Source of the DNA: Actinomycetota bacterium
Lineage (GTDB): Bacteria > Actinomycetota > Actinomycetes > Actinomycetales > Microbacteriaceae
DNA length: 9,213 nucleotides
Reading direction: 5' to 3'
Assembly (NCBI GenBank): GCA_009702405.1
Contig: WLIC01000010.1
Coordinates: 1 to 9,213 of the forward strand
In this document: positions 1 to 6,109 of the stretch, piece by piece
How positions within the stretch are numbered: position 1 is the stretch's first letter
Layout of the letters: each line of letters starts with the position of its first letter
Program-made: the position numbers and the translations under genes
The notes under the pieces: generated by a model
Databases searched by the model: none
Seen by the model: only the letters and a program-made list of their open reading frames with translations
Told to the model about the DNA's origin: nothing

Positions 1-774
1 CTAATTACAGCTCATGCACTAGCTGCTGTGAAAGCTGCTATCAAGCCAGGTATCTCAACCTTGGAACTGGATGCCATAGCTGAATCAACTATTAGATCGT
101 TTGGGGCTTCATCTAACTTCAAGTTAGTTGGGGGATACCACCACACCATATGCTCAAGTATTAACAATGAAGTCGTGCATGGCATTCCTTCAATAGATCG
201 AGTTTTAGCCGCTGGCGACATAATCTCGGTGGATTGTGGGGCAATTACCCCTGCTGGCTGGAACGGCGATGCTGCTTTTAGCATGGTTGTCCCTGGCGGA
301 GATGCTGCCGTTATGGCATCCCGTCAAGCACTAAGTGATGCCTGTGAAGCCTCCCTTTGGGCTGGAATTGCTGCATTTGCTACAGCCACCAGGCTAAATG
401 AGGTCGGTAGAGCTGTTGAAAAGACCATCCGGGAGCACGGCAGATACGGTATTTTGCAGGATTACATAGGTCATGGGGTGGGTAAGTCTATGCACGAGGA
501 TCCTGCTGTTTTCAACTATCAGACCCGTGATTTAGGGCCAGTAGTGGAATCTGGGCTAGTTATAGCCATAGAACCCATGATTACTGGGGGTAAAGAGCAG
601 GTCAAGATTCTCAGCGATGAATGGACTATTTCGACCAAAGATGGCTCAGATGGGGCTCATTGGGAGCACACTGTGGCTAGGCATAAGGACGGTATTTGGG
701 TCCTAACTGCCGAAGATGGGGGCCTTTCGGGGCTAGCTCCTTATGGGGTAATCCCAAGTCCTTTAAATCCTTAA
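1..774 (+). CDS. map: methionine aminopeptidase type I, 5' end missing
   Basis: This cytosolic metalloenzyme removes the initiator methionine from nascent proteins. The reading frame is open from base 1 (codons LITAHALAAV...), so the true start lies before the window; the GTG at 28 is an internal Val. The MAP signature residues are all visible in the 257-residue fragment: the active-site His in NNEVVHGIP (residue 60), metal-binding Asp78 in SVDCGA and Asp90 in NGDAA, the two His of GHGVGKSMHEDP, the Glu of IEPM and the Glu of HWEHT. The Asp-Asp spacing is 12 rather than the 11 of E. coli, through a one-residue insertion. A Gly/Pro-rich tail of about 20 residues follows the usual end of the fold. 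Position just before infA is typical of the secY-adk-map-infA order. Codon use is less biased than in the ribosomal genes downstream. The identity is secure; only the N-terminus is unknown. Confidence 0.96.
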   Translation, partial: LITAHALAAVKAAIKPGISTLELDAIAESTIRSFGASSNFKLVGGYHHTICSSINNEVVHGIPSIDRVLAAGDIISVDCGAITPAGWNGDAAFSMVVPGGDAAVMASRQALSDACEASLWAGIAAFATATRLNEVGRAVEKTIREHGRYGILQDYIGHGVGKSMHEDPAVFNYQTRDLGPVVESGLVIAIEPMITGGKEQVKILSDEWTISTKDGSDGAHWEHTVARHKDGIWVLTAEDGGLSGLAPYGVIPSPLNP

Positions 775-803
775 CTACCATTTATTGCAGTTTTGTCCTA
801 AGA

Positions 804-832
804 TTGAGTCTTGGTGTTTCGGCACGTAAAAT
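804..832 (+). promoter_or_regulatory. sigma70-type promoter for infA operon
   Basis: A -35-like TTGAGT (804-809) and a -10 TAAAAT (827-832) are separated by exactly 17 bases, in the 124-base gap between map and infA. This is the best promoter match in the window. It predicts a start near 839 and a 5' leader of about 60 bases for infA-rpmJ, possibly reading on into rpsM. The leader contains only a weak hairpin, GCTTT (861-865) with AAAGC (875-879). The promoter is predicted from sequence alone. Confidence 0.6.
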
Positions 833-898
833 CCCTAATTTTTATCGGGTATTTTCGCGTGCTTTTGGGGCATCAAAGCAAAGAAGATAAGTGAGTAC

Positions 899-1120
899 AT
901 GGCCAGCAAAGACGGCGTCATCGAGATCGAGGGCATTGTTGTTGAAGCTCTTCCGAACGCGATGTTCAGAGTAGAGCTGACCAACGGGCACAAAGTCTTG
1001 GCACACATCTCGGGCAAAATGCGACAGAACTACATTCGCATTCTTCCTGAAGATCGCGTGATTGTTGAGCTTTCAACCTACGACTTAAATCGTGGGCGCA
1101 TCACTTATCGATACAAGTAA
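899..1120 (+). CDS. infA: translation initiation factor IF-1
   Basis: IF-1 binds the A site of the 30S subunit during initiation together with IF-2 and IF-3. The 73-residue product is one S1-like OB-fold domain, the normal family length (E. coli 72). Recognisable family blocks are the start [19 protein letters not shown], the middle [14 protein letters not shown] and the end [12 protein letters not shown], which is close to universal. The ATG at 899 gives the expected N-terminus. A GTG at 891 is in another frame. Upstream is a purine-rich stretch (AAGAAG at 881, GTGAG at 891) rather than a strong Shine-Dalgarno. The gene lies downstream of the 804-832 promoter and 38 bases before rpmJ. Identity is certain. 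Confidence 0.98.
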   Translation: MASKDGVIEIEGIVVEALPNAMFRVELTNGHKVLAHISGKMRQNYIRILPEDRVIVELSTYDLNRGRITYRYK

Positions 1121-1158
1121 ATCGGTTCTAAAAAAACCACGAACAGAAATTTAGAGAC

Positions 1159-1272
1159 ATGAAGGTTAACCCAAGCGTTAAGAAGATTTGCGACAAGTGC
1201 AAGGTCATTCGTCGTCACGGTCGCGTCATGGTCATTTGCGAGAACCCTCGTCACAAGCAGCGCCAGGGTTAA
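1159..1272 (+). CDS. rpmJ: 50S ribosomal protein L36
   Basis: This is the smallest ribosomal protein, 37 residues, bound to 23S rRNA near the L16/peptidyl-transferase side of the 50S subunit. Translation from the ATG at 1159 gives [20 protein letters not shown] followed by [17 protein letters not shown]. It keeps the complete zinc ribbon: Cys11, Cys14, Cys27 and His32, so it is the zinc-binding (C+) paralogue type. The family length and the highly basic composition match exactly. It lies between infA and rpsM, its standard place. The upstream sequence ATTTAGAGAC gives only a weak ribosome binding site (AGAG at 1153). The TAA is followed by a long structured gap rather than directly by rpsM. 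Confidence 0.97.
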   Translation: MKVNPSVKKICDKCKVIRRHGRVMVICENPRHKQRQG

Positions 1273-1293
1273 GCCACCGAAGATTTGCACCAC

Positions 1294-1309
1294 CTCATCG
1301 AAAGATGAG
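1294..1309 (+). promoter_or_regulatory. perfect hairpin with GAAA tetraloop after rpmJ
   Basis: CTCATC (1294-1299) and GATGAG (1304-1309) form a perfect 6-bp stem closed by a GAAA tetraloop of the very stable GNRA class. It begins 21 bases after the rpmJ stop. The following bases are A-rich (1311-1326), not T-rich, so it does not look like an intrinsic terminator. It could be a 3'-end stabiliser or processing site for the infA-rpmJ message, or the first helix of the rpsM leader. Confidence 0.55.
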
Positions 1310-1328
1310 TACAACTAAATAAAAACAA

Positions 1329-1403
1329 GGCAGTGTTCAAGATTAATTTCTGGCACCTCTCGAGAAGGCGAGAGCTTGAATAAATATTCAAGATAGCACT
1401 GCT
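1329..1403 (+). promoter_or_regulatory. candidate structured RNA leader of rpsM with alternative pairings
   Basis: The rpmJ-rpsM gap contains nested complementarity that no gene explains. An outer stem pairs GCAGTG (1330-1335) with CACTGC (1397-1402). Inside it, TTCAAG (1336-1341) pairs with CTTGAA (1375-1380), directly abutting a hairpin of CTCTCG (1357-1362) with CGAGAG (1369-1374). The same CTTGAA is also part of a competing perfect 8-bp palindrome, CTTGAATA (1375-1382) with TATTCAAG (1385-1392), spaced by two bases. TTCAAGAT occurs twice (1336-1343, 1387-1394), so the two copies compete for one partner. The structure ends 19 bases before the AGGAGA ribosome binding site of rpsM. A ribosomal-protein autoregulatory leader is the natural reading, but this is inference. 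Confidence 0.45.
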
Positions 1404-1434
1404 GCAGACCTTCTAAACAACAGGAGAAATCCAA

Positions 1435-1812
1435 ATGGCACGTATTGCCGGAGTCGATATTCCACGCGACAAGCGCGTTGAAATCGCCCTAACCTACATC
1501 TATGGAATCGGCCGCACACGCAGTGTGAAAGTTTTAGCCGACACCAACATCGATAAGAACATCCGCGTTAAAGATCTAACCGACGATCAGTTAGTTGCAA
1601 TTCGTGACTACCTTGATGGCAACTACAAAGTTGAAGGTGATCTTCGTCGTGATGTCGCAGCTGATATTCGCCGCAAGGTTGAGATCGGTTCATACGAAGG
1701 TATTCGTCACCGTAAGGGACTACCTGTTCGTGGTCAGCGCACTAAGACAAACGCACGTACTCGTAAGGGTCCAAAGCGTACCGTAGCCGGCAAGAAGAAA
1801 GCGGCTCGCTAA
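1435..1812 (+). CDS. rpsM: 30S ribosomal protein S13
   Basis: S13 sits in the head of the 30S subunit, contacts the P-site tRNA and forms the inter-subunit bridges with L5 and 23S rRNA. The 125-residue product starts [19 protein letters not shown] and carries the helix-hairpin-helix-like block [14 protein letters not shown], then the conserved basic part [20 protein letters not shown] (about residues 90-110) and a lysine/arginine-rich C-terminal tail that reaches the tRNA. Length is typical of actinobacterial S13. A strong ribosome binding site, AGGAGA at 1422-1427, lies 7 bases before the ATG. The stop TAA is followed at once by an in-frame TAG. It is the first gene of the alpha-type block rpsM-rpsK-rpoA-rplQ and is preceded by a structured leader, which suggests regulation at this point. 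Confidence 0.98.
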   Translation: MARIAGVDIPRDKRVEIALTYIYGIGRTRSVKVLADTNIDKNIRVKDLTDDQLVAIRDYLDGNYKVEGDLRRDVAADIRRKVEIGSYEGIRHRKGLPVRGQRTKTNARTRKGPKRTVAGKKKAAR

Positions 1813-1857
1813 TAGCCCCCGGCTTTAGCGTCGCATAAAGGATTTAGGAGAAAACTC

Positions 1858-2268
1858 ATGGCAGCACCTAAGACAAAAGCAGCGGGTTCAGTTCGCAAGC
1901 CACGTCGTAAAGAAAAGAAGAACGTTACGCACGGTCAGGCTCACATCAAGAGCACTTTCAACAACACCATCGTCTCTATTACTGATGACACCGGTGCTGT
2001 TATTTCTTGGTCTTCATCAGGAGATGTTGGCTTCAAGGGTTCACGTAAGTCAACCCCGTTTGCCGCTCAGATGGCAGCAGAAGCAGCAGCTCGTAAAGCT
2101 CAAGAGCACGGTTTGAAGAAGGTAGACGTTTTCGTAAAGGGCCCAGGCTCTGGTCGTGAAACAGCTATCCGTTCACTTCAGGCTGCAGGTCTTGAAGTTG
2201 GGTCCATCTCAGATGTAACCCCACAAGCTCACAACGGATGTCGCCCACCTAAGCGTCGCCGTATCTAA
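1858..2268 (+). CDS. rpsK: 30S ribosomal protein S11
   Basis: S11 lies on the 30S platform next to the E site and the 3' end of 16S rRNA. The 136-residue product has a short basic N-terminal extension (residues 1-22, Ala/Lys/Arg-rich) as in other actinobacteria. The conserved core follows: [19 protein letters not shown], then [40 protein letters not shown] and the C-terminal signature [17 protein letters not shown]. The ATG at 1858 is preceded by TTAGGAGA (1845-1852), a good ribosome binding site. The gene is 45 bases after rpsM. In E. coli and mycobacteria rpsD (S4) comes next; here it is absent and rpoA follows after 112 bases. Confidence 0.98.
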   Translation: MAAPKTKAAGSVRKPRRKEKKNVTHGQAHIKSTFNNTIVSITDDTGAVISWSSSGDVGFKGSRKSTPFAAQMAAEAAARKAQEHGLKKVDVFVKGPGSGRETAIRSLQAAGLEVGSISDVTPQAHNGCRPPKRRRI

Positions 2269-2340
2269 GTTTCAAAAGTTTTACAGCACAACAACTTAAT
2301 AAAGCTGTTTAGTGGCCACTGAATAGCAAACCCAACAAAC

Positions 2341-2364
2341 GGAACATCAAATAGCGGATGTTTC
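2341..2364 (+). promoter_or_regulatory. hairpin immediately before rpoA ribosome binding site
   Basis: GGAACATC (2341-2348) pairs with GATGTTTC (2357-2364) to give an 8-bp stem with one G-T wobble and an 8-base loop. It ends just before the AAAGGA (2369-2374) that serves the rpoA GTG start. It lies in the 112-base rpsK-rpoA gap, in the place where rpsD is found in many other genomes. The gap also contains a 10-base palindrome, AGTGGCCACT (2311-2320). No convincing promoter was seen in the gap. A role in setting rpoA translation or in message processing is inferred. Confidence 0.4.
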
Positions 2365-2380
2365 AATGAAAGGAACCAAC

Positions 2381-3376
2381 GTGCTAATTGCACAGACACC
2401 AGTTCTGCACGAAGAAATCGACAGCAATTTCCCGAACCGCGCTCGCTTTACCCTAGATCCACTAGAGCCTGGTTTTGGATACACCCTAGGTAACTCGCTA
2501 CGTCGCACACTTCTTTCATCTATCCCAGGTGCTGCTGTTACAAGCATCAAGATTGAAGGAATCAGCCACGAGTTCGGTCCTATCGACGGTGTGAAGGAAG
2601 ACGTTACTGAACTGATCTTGAACGTTAAAGATCTAGTTGTTTCATCTTCAGCTGATGAGCCAGTTATCGTTCACCTTAAGGCAGGTGTTGGCGTTGCTAA
2701 GGCATCTGACATCGTTGCTCCTGAGAACGTAACTATTCACAACCCTGAGTTGGTTATCGCAACTGTAAACAAGGGAACCCTTGACATGCACCTGACCATC
2801 GAAGCTGGTCGTGGTTATGTTCAGGCCAATCAGAACCGTCAGCCAGATATGGCTAACAACGGAATCATTCCGATTGACTCGATCTATTCACCAGTGCTAA
2901 AAGTTTCTTACCGTGTTGAGGCAACTCGTGCGGGAGAATTCACAAACTTCGACAAGCTAATTGTTGATGTTGAGACCAAGCCATCAATTTCTCCTCGTGA
3001 AGCTGTTGCTTCTGCAGGTATTACTTTGGTGAACCTATTCGGTCTTGCAGCAGCTTTGGATGAGAATGCAGAAGGTATCGATCTTCCTGCATCTTCAATT
3101 CCAGTTGACCTACCACCAGCACTAGCTAAGCCAATTGAAGAACTAGACCTAACCGTCCGTTCATACAACTGCCTAAAGCGCGAAGGTATCAACACTGTTA
3201 GCGAACTAATCAACCTAACCGAAGACCAGCTGATGAACATCCGCAACTTTGGTTCAAAGTCTGTTGATGAAGTCCGCGACAAGCTAACTTCAATGGGTCT
3301 ACGTTTCCGTGACTCAGTTCCAGGATTTGATGCTGCTTACTTCAGCTCAAACTTTGCAGAGGATGACCAGGCGTAA
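2381..3376 (+). CDS. rpoA: DNA-directed RNA polymerase subunit alpha
   Basis: Alpha dimerises to nucleate RNA polymerase assembly and contacts UP elements and activators through its C-terminal domain. From the GTG at 2381 the product has 331 residues (E. coli 329). I prefer this start because actinobacterial alphas begin MLI(A/S)QRPTL and here the GTG opens [15 protein letters not shown] (2369-2374) lies 6 bases upstream of it. An ATG 15 bases earlier (2366) would use this very site as coding sequence. The N-terminal dimerisation domain shows [20 protein letters not shown] and [14 protein letters not shown]. The C-terminal DNA-binding domain shows [14 protein letters not shown] and [16 protein letters not shown], including the Arg, Asn, Gly, Lys and Ser used for UP-element binding. 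Identity is certain; the start is the only open point. Confidence 0.97.
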   Translation: MLIAQTPVLHEEIDSNFPNRARFTLDPLEPGFGYTLGNSLRRTLLSSIPGAAVTSIKIEGISHEFGPIDGVKEDVTELILNVKDLVVSSSADEPVIVHLKAGVGVAKASDIVAPENVTIHNPELVIATVNKGTLDMHLTIEAGRGYVQANQNRQPDMANNGIIPIDSIYSPVLKVSYRVEATRAGEFTNFDKLIVDVETKPSISPREAVASAGITLVNLFGLAAALDENAEGIDLPASSIPVDLPPALAKPIEELDLTVRSYNCLKREGINTVSELINLTEDQLMNIRNFGSKSVDEVRDKLTSMGLRFRDSVPGFDAAYFSSNFAEDDQA

Positions 3377-3409
3377 GCCCAGGTCAAAGAAAAGTAAGAG
3401 GAGAAACTC

Positions 3410-4066
3410 ATGCCACGCCCAACTAAGGGTCCACGCCTAGGTGGAGGTCCAGCTCACGAGCGTCTATTGCTCAACAACTTGGCTGCATCACTATTCACAC
3501 ACAAGGCAGTGACCACAACTCAGACCAAGGCTAAGCGCGTTCAGCCAGTTGCCGAGAAGCTAGTATCACTTGCTAAGCGCGGTGACCTGCACGCTCGTCG
3601 TCAAGCTATGGCTGACATCACTGACAAGAACGTAGTTCACGAGCTTTTCACTAACATTGCTCCACTAGTTCAGGATCGTCCAGGCGGATACACCAGAATC
3701 ACCAAGCTAGGTTTCCGTAAGGGCGACAACGCTCCTATGGCGCTAATCGAACTTGTTCTTGAGCCTGTTGCTGCTAAGCCTGCAAGAACTAAGTCAAAGC
3801 TAGTCAACGCTGTTAAGGGAACTGCTGCTGCAGTAGTTGCTGAAGAAGTTGTTGCACACACTGAGCCAGAGACTGTTGTTGACGAGAACATCGTTGAAGA
3901 AGCAGTTGCTGAAGAAGTTGCAGTAGTTGAAGAAGCTCCTGTTGCCGAAGAAGCAGCAGTTGTTGAAGAAGCTCCTGTAGTTGAAGAGACTCCTGCCGAA
4001 GAAGAGGCTGCTGTTGCTGAAGCGGAAGCTGAAGCAGGCGAGACTCCTAAGGCCGACGAGGCTTAG
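3410..4066 (+). CDS. rplQ: 50S ribosomal protein L17 with long acidic C-terminal tail
   Basis: L17 binds 23S rRNA near the polypeptide exit tunnel. Residues 1 to about 118 are the conserved core: [20 protein letters not shown], then [20 protein letters not shown] and [22 protein letters not shown] in two blocks. The remaining 100 or so residues form a low-complexity tail rich in Ala, Val and Glu with scattered Pro, for a total of 218. E. coli L17 is 127 residues; actinobacterial homologues often carry shorter tails. The tail contains a 12-residue repeat based on VVEEAPV, seen in DNA as a 17-base direct repeat at 3926-3942 and 3962-3978. The ribosome binding site AGAGGAGA (3397-3404) is strong. 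The stop TAG is followed at once by TAA. The tail is not needed for the fold and probably projects from the ribosome surface. Confidence 0.97.
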   Translation: MPRPTKGPRLGGGPAHERLLLNNLAASLFTHKAVTTTQTKAKRVQPVAEKLVSLAKRGDLHARRQAMADITDKNVVHELFTNIAPLVQDRPGGYTRITKLGFRKGDNAPMALIELVLEPVAAKPARTKSKLVNAVKGTAAAVVAEEVVAHTEPETVVDENIVEEAVAEEVAVVEEAPVAEEAAVVEEAPVVEETPAEEEAAVAEAEAEAGETPKADEA

Positions 4067-4089
4067 TAATCTCGAGATCAAAAAGACTC

Positions 4090-4956
4090 ATGAATCAAGC
4101 CGTTGACCAATTGGTTGACGGCTTGACTCGTTTTCGGATTGATCTAAGTTACGACGGAACTGATTTCGCTGGTTGGGCTAAACAACCAAAACTTAGAACT
4201 GTTCAGGGTGAAGTCATTTCAGTCATGAACAAAATCTTCGGGGAATCCGAGACCGATTTTGGTCTTCGAGTTGCAGGCCGAACTGATGCTGGAGTGCATG
4301 CTGAACATCAAGTGGTTCATGTTGATTTGAGCCCTGCTCAACTCAAGCGCTTAGGCAGAAATAAAGACATCCGGTTGAAGATGAACTCGTTACTGGATCC
4401 TGATGTTCGGATTATCAAGGTCACTGAAGTTCCAGCAGCTTTTCATGCCAGGTATGCGGCCACTCATCGCCGTTATCGATACACCATCGCTGATTCGACC
4501 AGTGGTTGGAATCCGCTAAGGGCCAGATACAACCTTTGGCTCAAGTTCCCATTAGATCTTGAGGCTATGCAGGCTGCGAGCAAAGAGTTCCTCGGATTAC
4601 ATGATTTTGCGGCTTTTAGTAAGCCAAAGCCTAAAGCGACCACTATTCGTGAACTTAGGTTGATTACTGTTTCAAGGAACAAGGCTTTAGGTAATGTCAT
4701 AGAAATTGAGCTTCTGGCCGATGCTTTTGCTCACAATATGGTCAGATCCATTGTTGGGGCGCTAATCAAGGTTGGAGCAGGGCGGGCAACCCCCAAAGAC
4801 GTGGCTAAAGCCCTGAAATCAAAGTCCAGGGCACATCCGTTCAAGGTTGTCACTCCTGAGGGCTTGAGTCTTATTGAGGTGGGATATCCTGCTGAAAAGG
4901 ACTATGCCAGCCAAGTTCAGATAACCCAGCACACCAGATCTTTGGACGATAATTAG
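4090..4956 (+). CDS. truA: tRNA pseudouridine(38-40) synthase TruA
   Basis: TruA converts uridines 38-40 of the tRNA anticodon arm to pseudouridine. The 288-residue product shows the family blocks RFRIDLSYDGTDFAGWAKQP, then VAGRTDAGVHAEHQ with catalytic Asp66, FHARYAATHRRYRYTI, LHDFAAFSKPK and HNMVRSIVGALIKVG. The start is uncertain. ATG 4090 lacks a clear ribosome binding site and adds about 11 residues (MNQAVDQLVDG) that have no counterpart in family N-termini as I know them. These residues are encoded by the inverted repeat at 4095-4126. A TTG at 4123 would give MTRFRIDLSYDG, closer to other actinobacterial TruA starts. The gene follows rplQ by 23 bases, a usual pairing. Codon use is less biased than in the ribosomal genes. 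Confidence 0.95.
   Translation: MNQAVDQLVDGLTRFRIDLSYDGTDFAGWAKQPKLRTVQGEVISVMNKIFGESETDFGLRVAGRTDAGVHAEHQVVHVDLSPAQLKRLGRNKDIRLKMNSLLDPDVRIIKVTEVPAAFHARYAATHRRYRYTIADSTSGWNPLRARYNLWLKFPLDLEAMQAASKEFLGLHDFAAFSKPKPKATTIRELRLITVSRNKALGNVIEIELLADAFAHNMVRSIVGALIKVGAGRATPKDVAKALKSKSRAHPFKVVTPEGLSLIEVGYPAEKDYASQVQITQHTRSLDDN
4095..4126 (+). repeat. 32-nt near-perfect inverted repeat at the truA start
   Basis: The segment folds into one hairpin: arms TCAAGCCGT (4095-4103) and ACGGCTTGA (4118-4126) are perfectly complementary. The inner part, 4104-4108 with 4113-4117, pairs with two G-T wobbles. That gives a 14-bp stem around a four-base AATT loop. It begins 29 bases after the rplQ stop and lies inside the annotated truA frame from ATG 4090. 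A run of four T occurs at 4131-4134, five bases beyond the stem, so a weak terminator or attenuator is possible but not classical. The motif TTGAC occurs three times in this region with 12- and 8-base offsets. Confidence 0.6.
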
Positions 4957-4980
4957 CTATTTTTGGTCCAAATCCTTGGG

Positions 4981-5010
4981 TTGCATATGCAGGCCTTTTC
5001 GGGCTAAACT
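4981..5010 (+). promoter_or_regulatory. promoter for rplM-rpsI
   Basis: TTGCAT (4981-4986) and TAAACT (5005-5010) are spaced by 18 bases in the 150-base truA-rplM gap. The -10 fits the TANNNT pattern usual in actinobacteria. The -35 overlaps a perfect 10-base palindrome, TGCATATGCA (4982-4991), which could be an operator half or may be chance. The predicted start near 5017 gives a leader of about 90 bases before the rplM GTG. This is a sequence-only prediction. Confidence 0.45.
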
Positions 5011-5026
5011 TGACCCTTGGTGCCGT

Positions 5027-5071
5027 AAGCCAAAAGGCTTCGACCATGTTGATGAAGATATTACTTTCATC
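5027..5071 (+). promoter_or_regulatory. two hairpins in the rplM 5' leader
   Basis: Downstream of the predicted promoter the leader holds AAGCC (5027-5031) with GGCTT (5036-5040) around an AAAA loop, and GATGAA (5051-5056) with TTCATC (5066-5071) around a 9-base loop. The region upstream also allows TTGG (5017-5020) to pair with CCAA (5030-5033), which would compete with the first hairpin. Leaders before rplM that respond to L13 are known in Firmicutes. I see no primary-sequence similarity that I could claim, so this is only a candidate leader. Confidence 0.3.
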
Positions 5072-5106
5072 GCCAATCCGATATAAGAAATAGAAGGCAA
5101 TCTAGC

Positions 5107-5550
5107 GTGCGTACTTATTCACCGAAGGCTCATGAGCTACAGAACGACTGGCTCGTAATCGATGCTACTGACGTAGTTCTTGGTCGCTTGGCCGCAACTG
5201 CAGCTGCACTACTACGTGGCAAGCACAAGCCAACCTTTGCTCCTCACATGGACAATGGCGACTACGTTGTAATCATCAACGCTGAGAAGGTTGCTCTAAC
5301 CGGATCTAAGTTGCAGAAGAAGAACGCTTACCGTCACTCTGGTTACCCAGGTGGTATGACTGCAACTACTTATGCTGAACTTCTAGAGAAGTCACCTGAG
5401 AAGGCTGTTGAGAAAGCAATCCGCGGAATGCTTCCTAAGAACACTCTTGGTCGTGACCAGCTAGCAAAACTTAAGGTTTACCGTGGTGCAGAGCACCCAC
5501 ACGTAGCACAGGCTCCAAAGCCATACACAATTGGTCAGGTAGCGCAGTAA
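5107..5550 (+). CDS. rplM: 50S ribosomal protein L13
   Basis: L13 is an early-assembling 50S protein bound to 23S rRNA. The 147-residue product matches actinobacterial L13 throughout: [20 protein letters not shown], then [29 protein letters not shown], the [20 protein letters not shown] block and [14 protein letters not shown] near the end. The start is the GTG at 5107, supported by alignment to MRTY... in relatives and by AGAAGG (5092-5097) 9 bases upstream. It forms the universal two-gene unit with rpsI, which starts 23 bases after its stop, and is read from its own predicted promoter. Leu codon CTA is used often, as in the other highly expressed genes here. Confidence 0.98.
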   Translation: MRTYSPKAHELQNDWLVIDATDVVLGRLAATAAALLRGKHKPTFAPHMDNGDYVVIINAEKVALTGSKLQKKNAYRHSGYPGGMTATTYAELLEKSPEKAVEKAIRGMLPKNTLGRDQLAKLKVYRGAEHPHVAQAPKPYTIGQVAQ

Positions 5551-5573
5551 GCGCTTAGAAGAGAAGAAGACGA

Positions 5574-6074
5574 ATGCCAACTAAGAAAGTCGCTGAAGCT
5601 GTTGAAGCTGCGCCATCATCTTTCACCACAGAAACTCCTGCAGCTAAGGAAACTAAGGCACCTGCTAAAGCACGTGGCCCACTAACTGTTCCAGGTGCAG
5701 GTCTAGGTCGTCGTAAGGAAGCTGTTGCGCGTGTTCGCATCAAGCCAGGTACCGGTGTTATCAAGATCAACGGTCGCGACCTTGCAGAATACTTCCCAAA
5801 CAAGTTGCACCAGCAACTAGTAACAGACCCTTTCAAGGTTCTAGGTCTTCAGGATTCATACGATGTAACTGCACGTATCAACGGTGGTGGAGTTGCAGGT
5901 CAAGCCGGTGCTCTTCGTCTAGGTATTGCACGTTCACTAAATGAGATTGACCGCGACAACAACCGCCCAGCTTTGAAGAAGGCAGGCTTCCTATCTCGTG
6001 ACGCACGTGTTATCGAGAGCAAGAAGGCTGGTCTTAAGAAGGCTCGTAAGGCTTCACAGTTCTCTAAGCGTTAA
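5574..6074 (+). CDS. rpsI: 30S ribosomal protein S9
   Basis: S9 is in the 30S head, and its C-terminal arginine reaches the P-site tRNA anticodon loop. The 166-residue product ends in SQFSKR, the invariant terminal motif. An Ala/Glu/Thr/Pro-rich extension (residues 1 to about 40) precedes the core, as in other actinobacteria; E. coli S9 has 130 residues. Core blocks are [49 protein letters not shown] and [20 protein letters not shown]. The ATG at 5574 is preceded by purine-rich AGAAGAGAAGAAG, a weak but usable ribosome binding region. The gene is co-transcribed with rplM. A 5-bp hairpin follows its stop (6082-6095). Confidence 0.98.
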   Translation: MPTKKVAEAVEAAPSSFTTETPAAKETKAPAKARGPLTVPGAGLGRRKEAVARVRIKPGTGVIKINGRDLAEYFPNKLHQQLVTDPFKVLGLQDSYDVTARINGGGVAGQAGALRLGIARSLNEIDRDNNRPALKKAGFLSRDARVIESKKAGLKKARKASQFSKR

Positions 6075-6081
6075 GTCGCTT

Positions 6082-6103
6082 CGAGCCACTGCTCGTCTAA
6101 TCT
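6082..6103 (+). promoter_or_regulatory. short hairpin and -10 box in front of glmM (leaderless start)
   Basis: The 35-base rpsI-glmM gap holds CGAGC (6082-6086) paired with GCTCG (6091-6095) around a four-base loop, too weak and without the T-run of a strong terminator. It is followed by TAATCT (6098-6103), a TANNNT -10 element. Exactly six bases separate this box from the glmM ATG, so transcription would start at or next to the ATG. No Shine-Dalgarno is visible. No good -35 was found. The same spacing is seen before glmS. Confidence 0.4.
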
Positions 6104-6109
6104 AAAACC

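Noticed and set aside
1285..1315. Promoter for rpsM: TTGCAC with TACAAC
   Set aside because: The spacing of 19 and a -10 lacking the final T are poor, and the GAAA hairpin occupies the spacer.
2366..2380. ATG 2366 as the rpoA start
   Set aside because: It removes the only good ribosome binding site and adds residues not found in actinobacterial alpha subunits.
2908..3282. Long minus-strand frame inside rpoA
   Set aside because: It is a shadow of a highly conserved gene with strong codon bias, and its Ser/Arg-rich product has no plausible fold.
3800..4081. Open frame on the minus strand opposite the L17 tail, rich in Phe, Asn and Ser
   Set aside because: It is the antisense of a Glu/Ala/Val repeat and has no ribosome binding site or recognisable family.
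4123..4150. Promoter inside truA: TTGACT with TAAGTT at 16 bases
   Set aside because: The hexamers match, but they lie in the conserved part of the coding sequence, and TTGAC is repeated there because of the inverted repeat.
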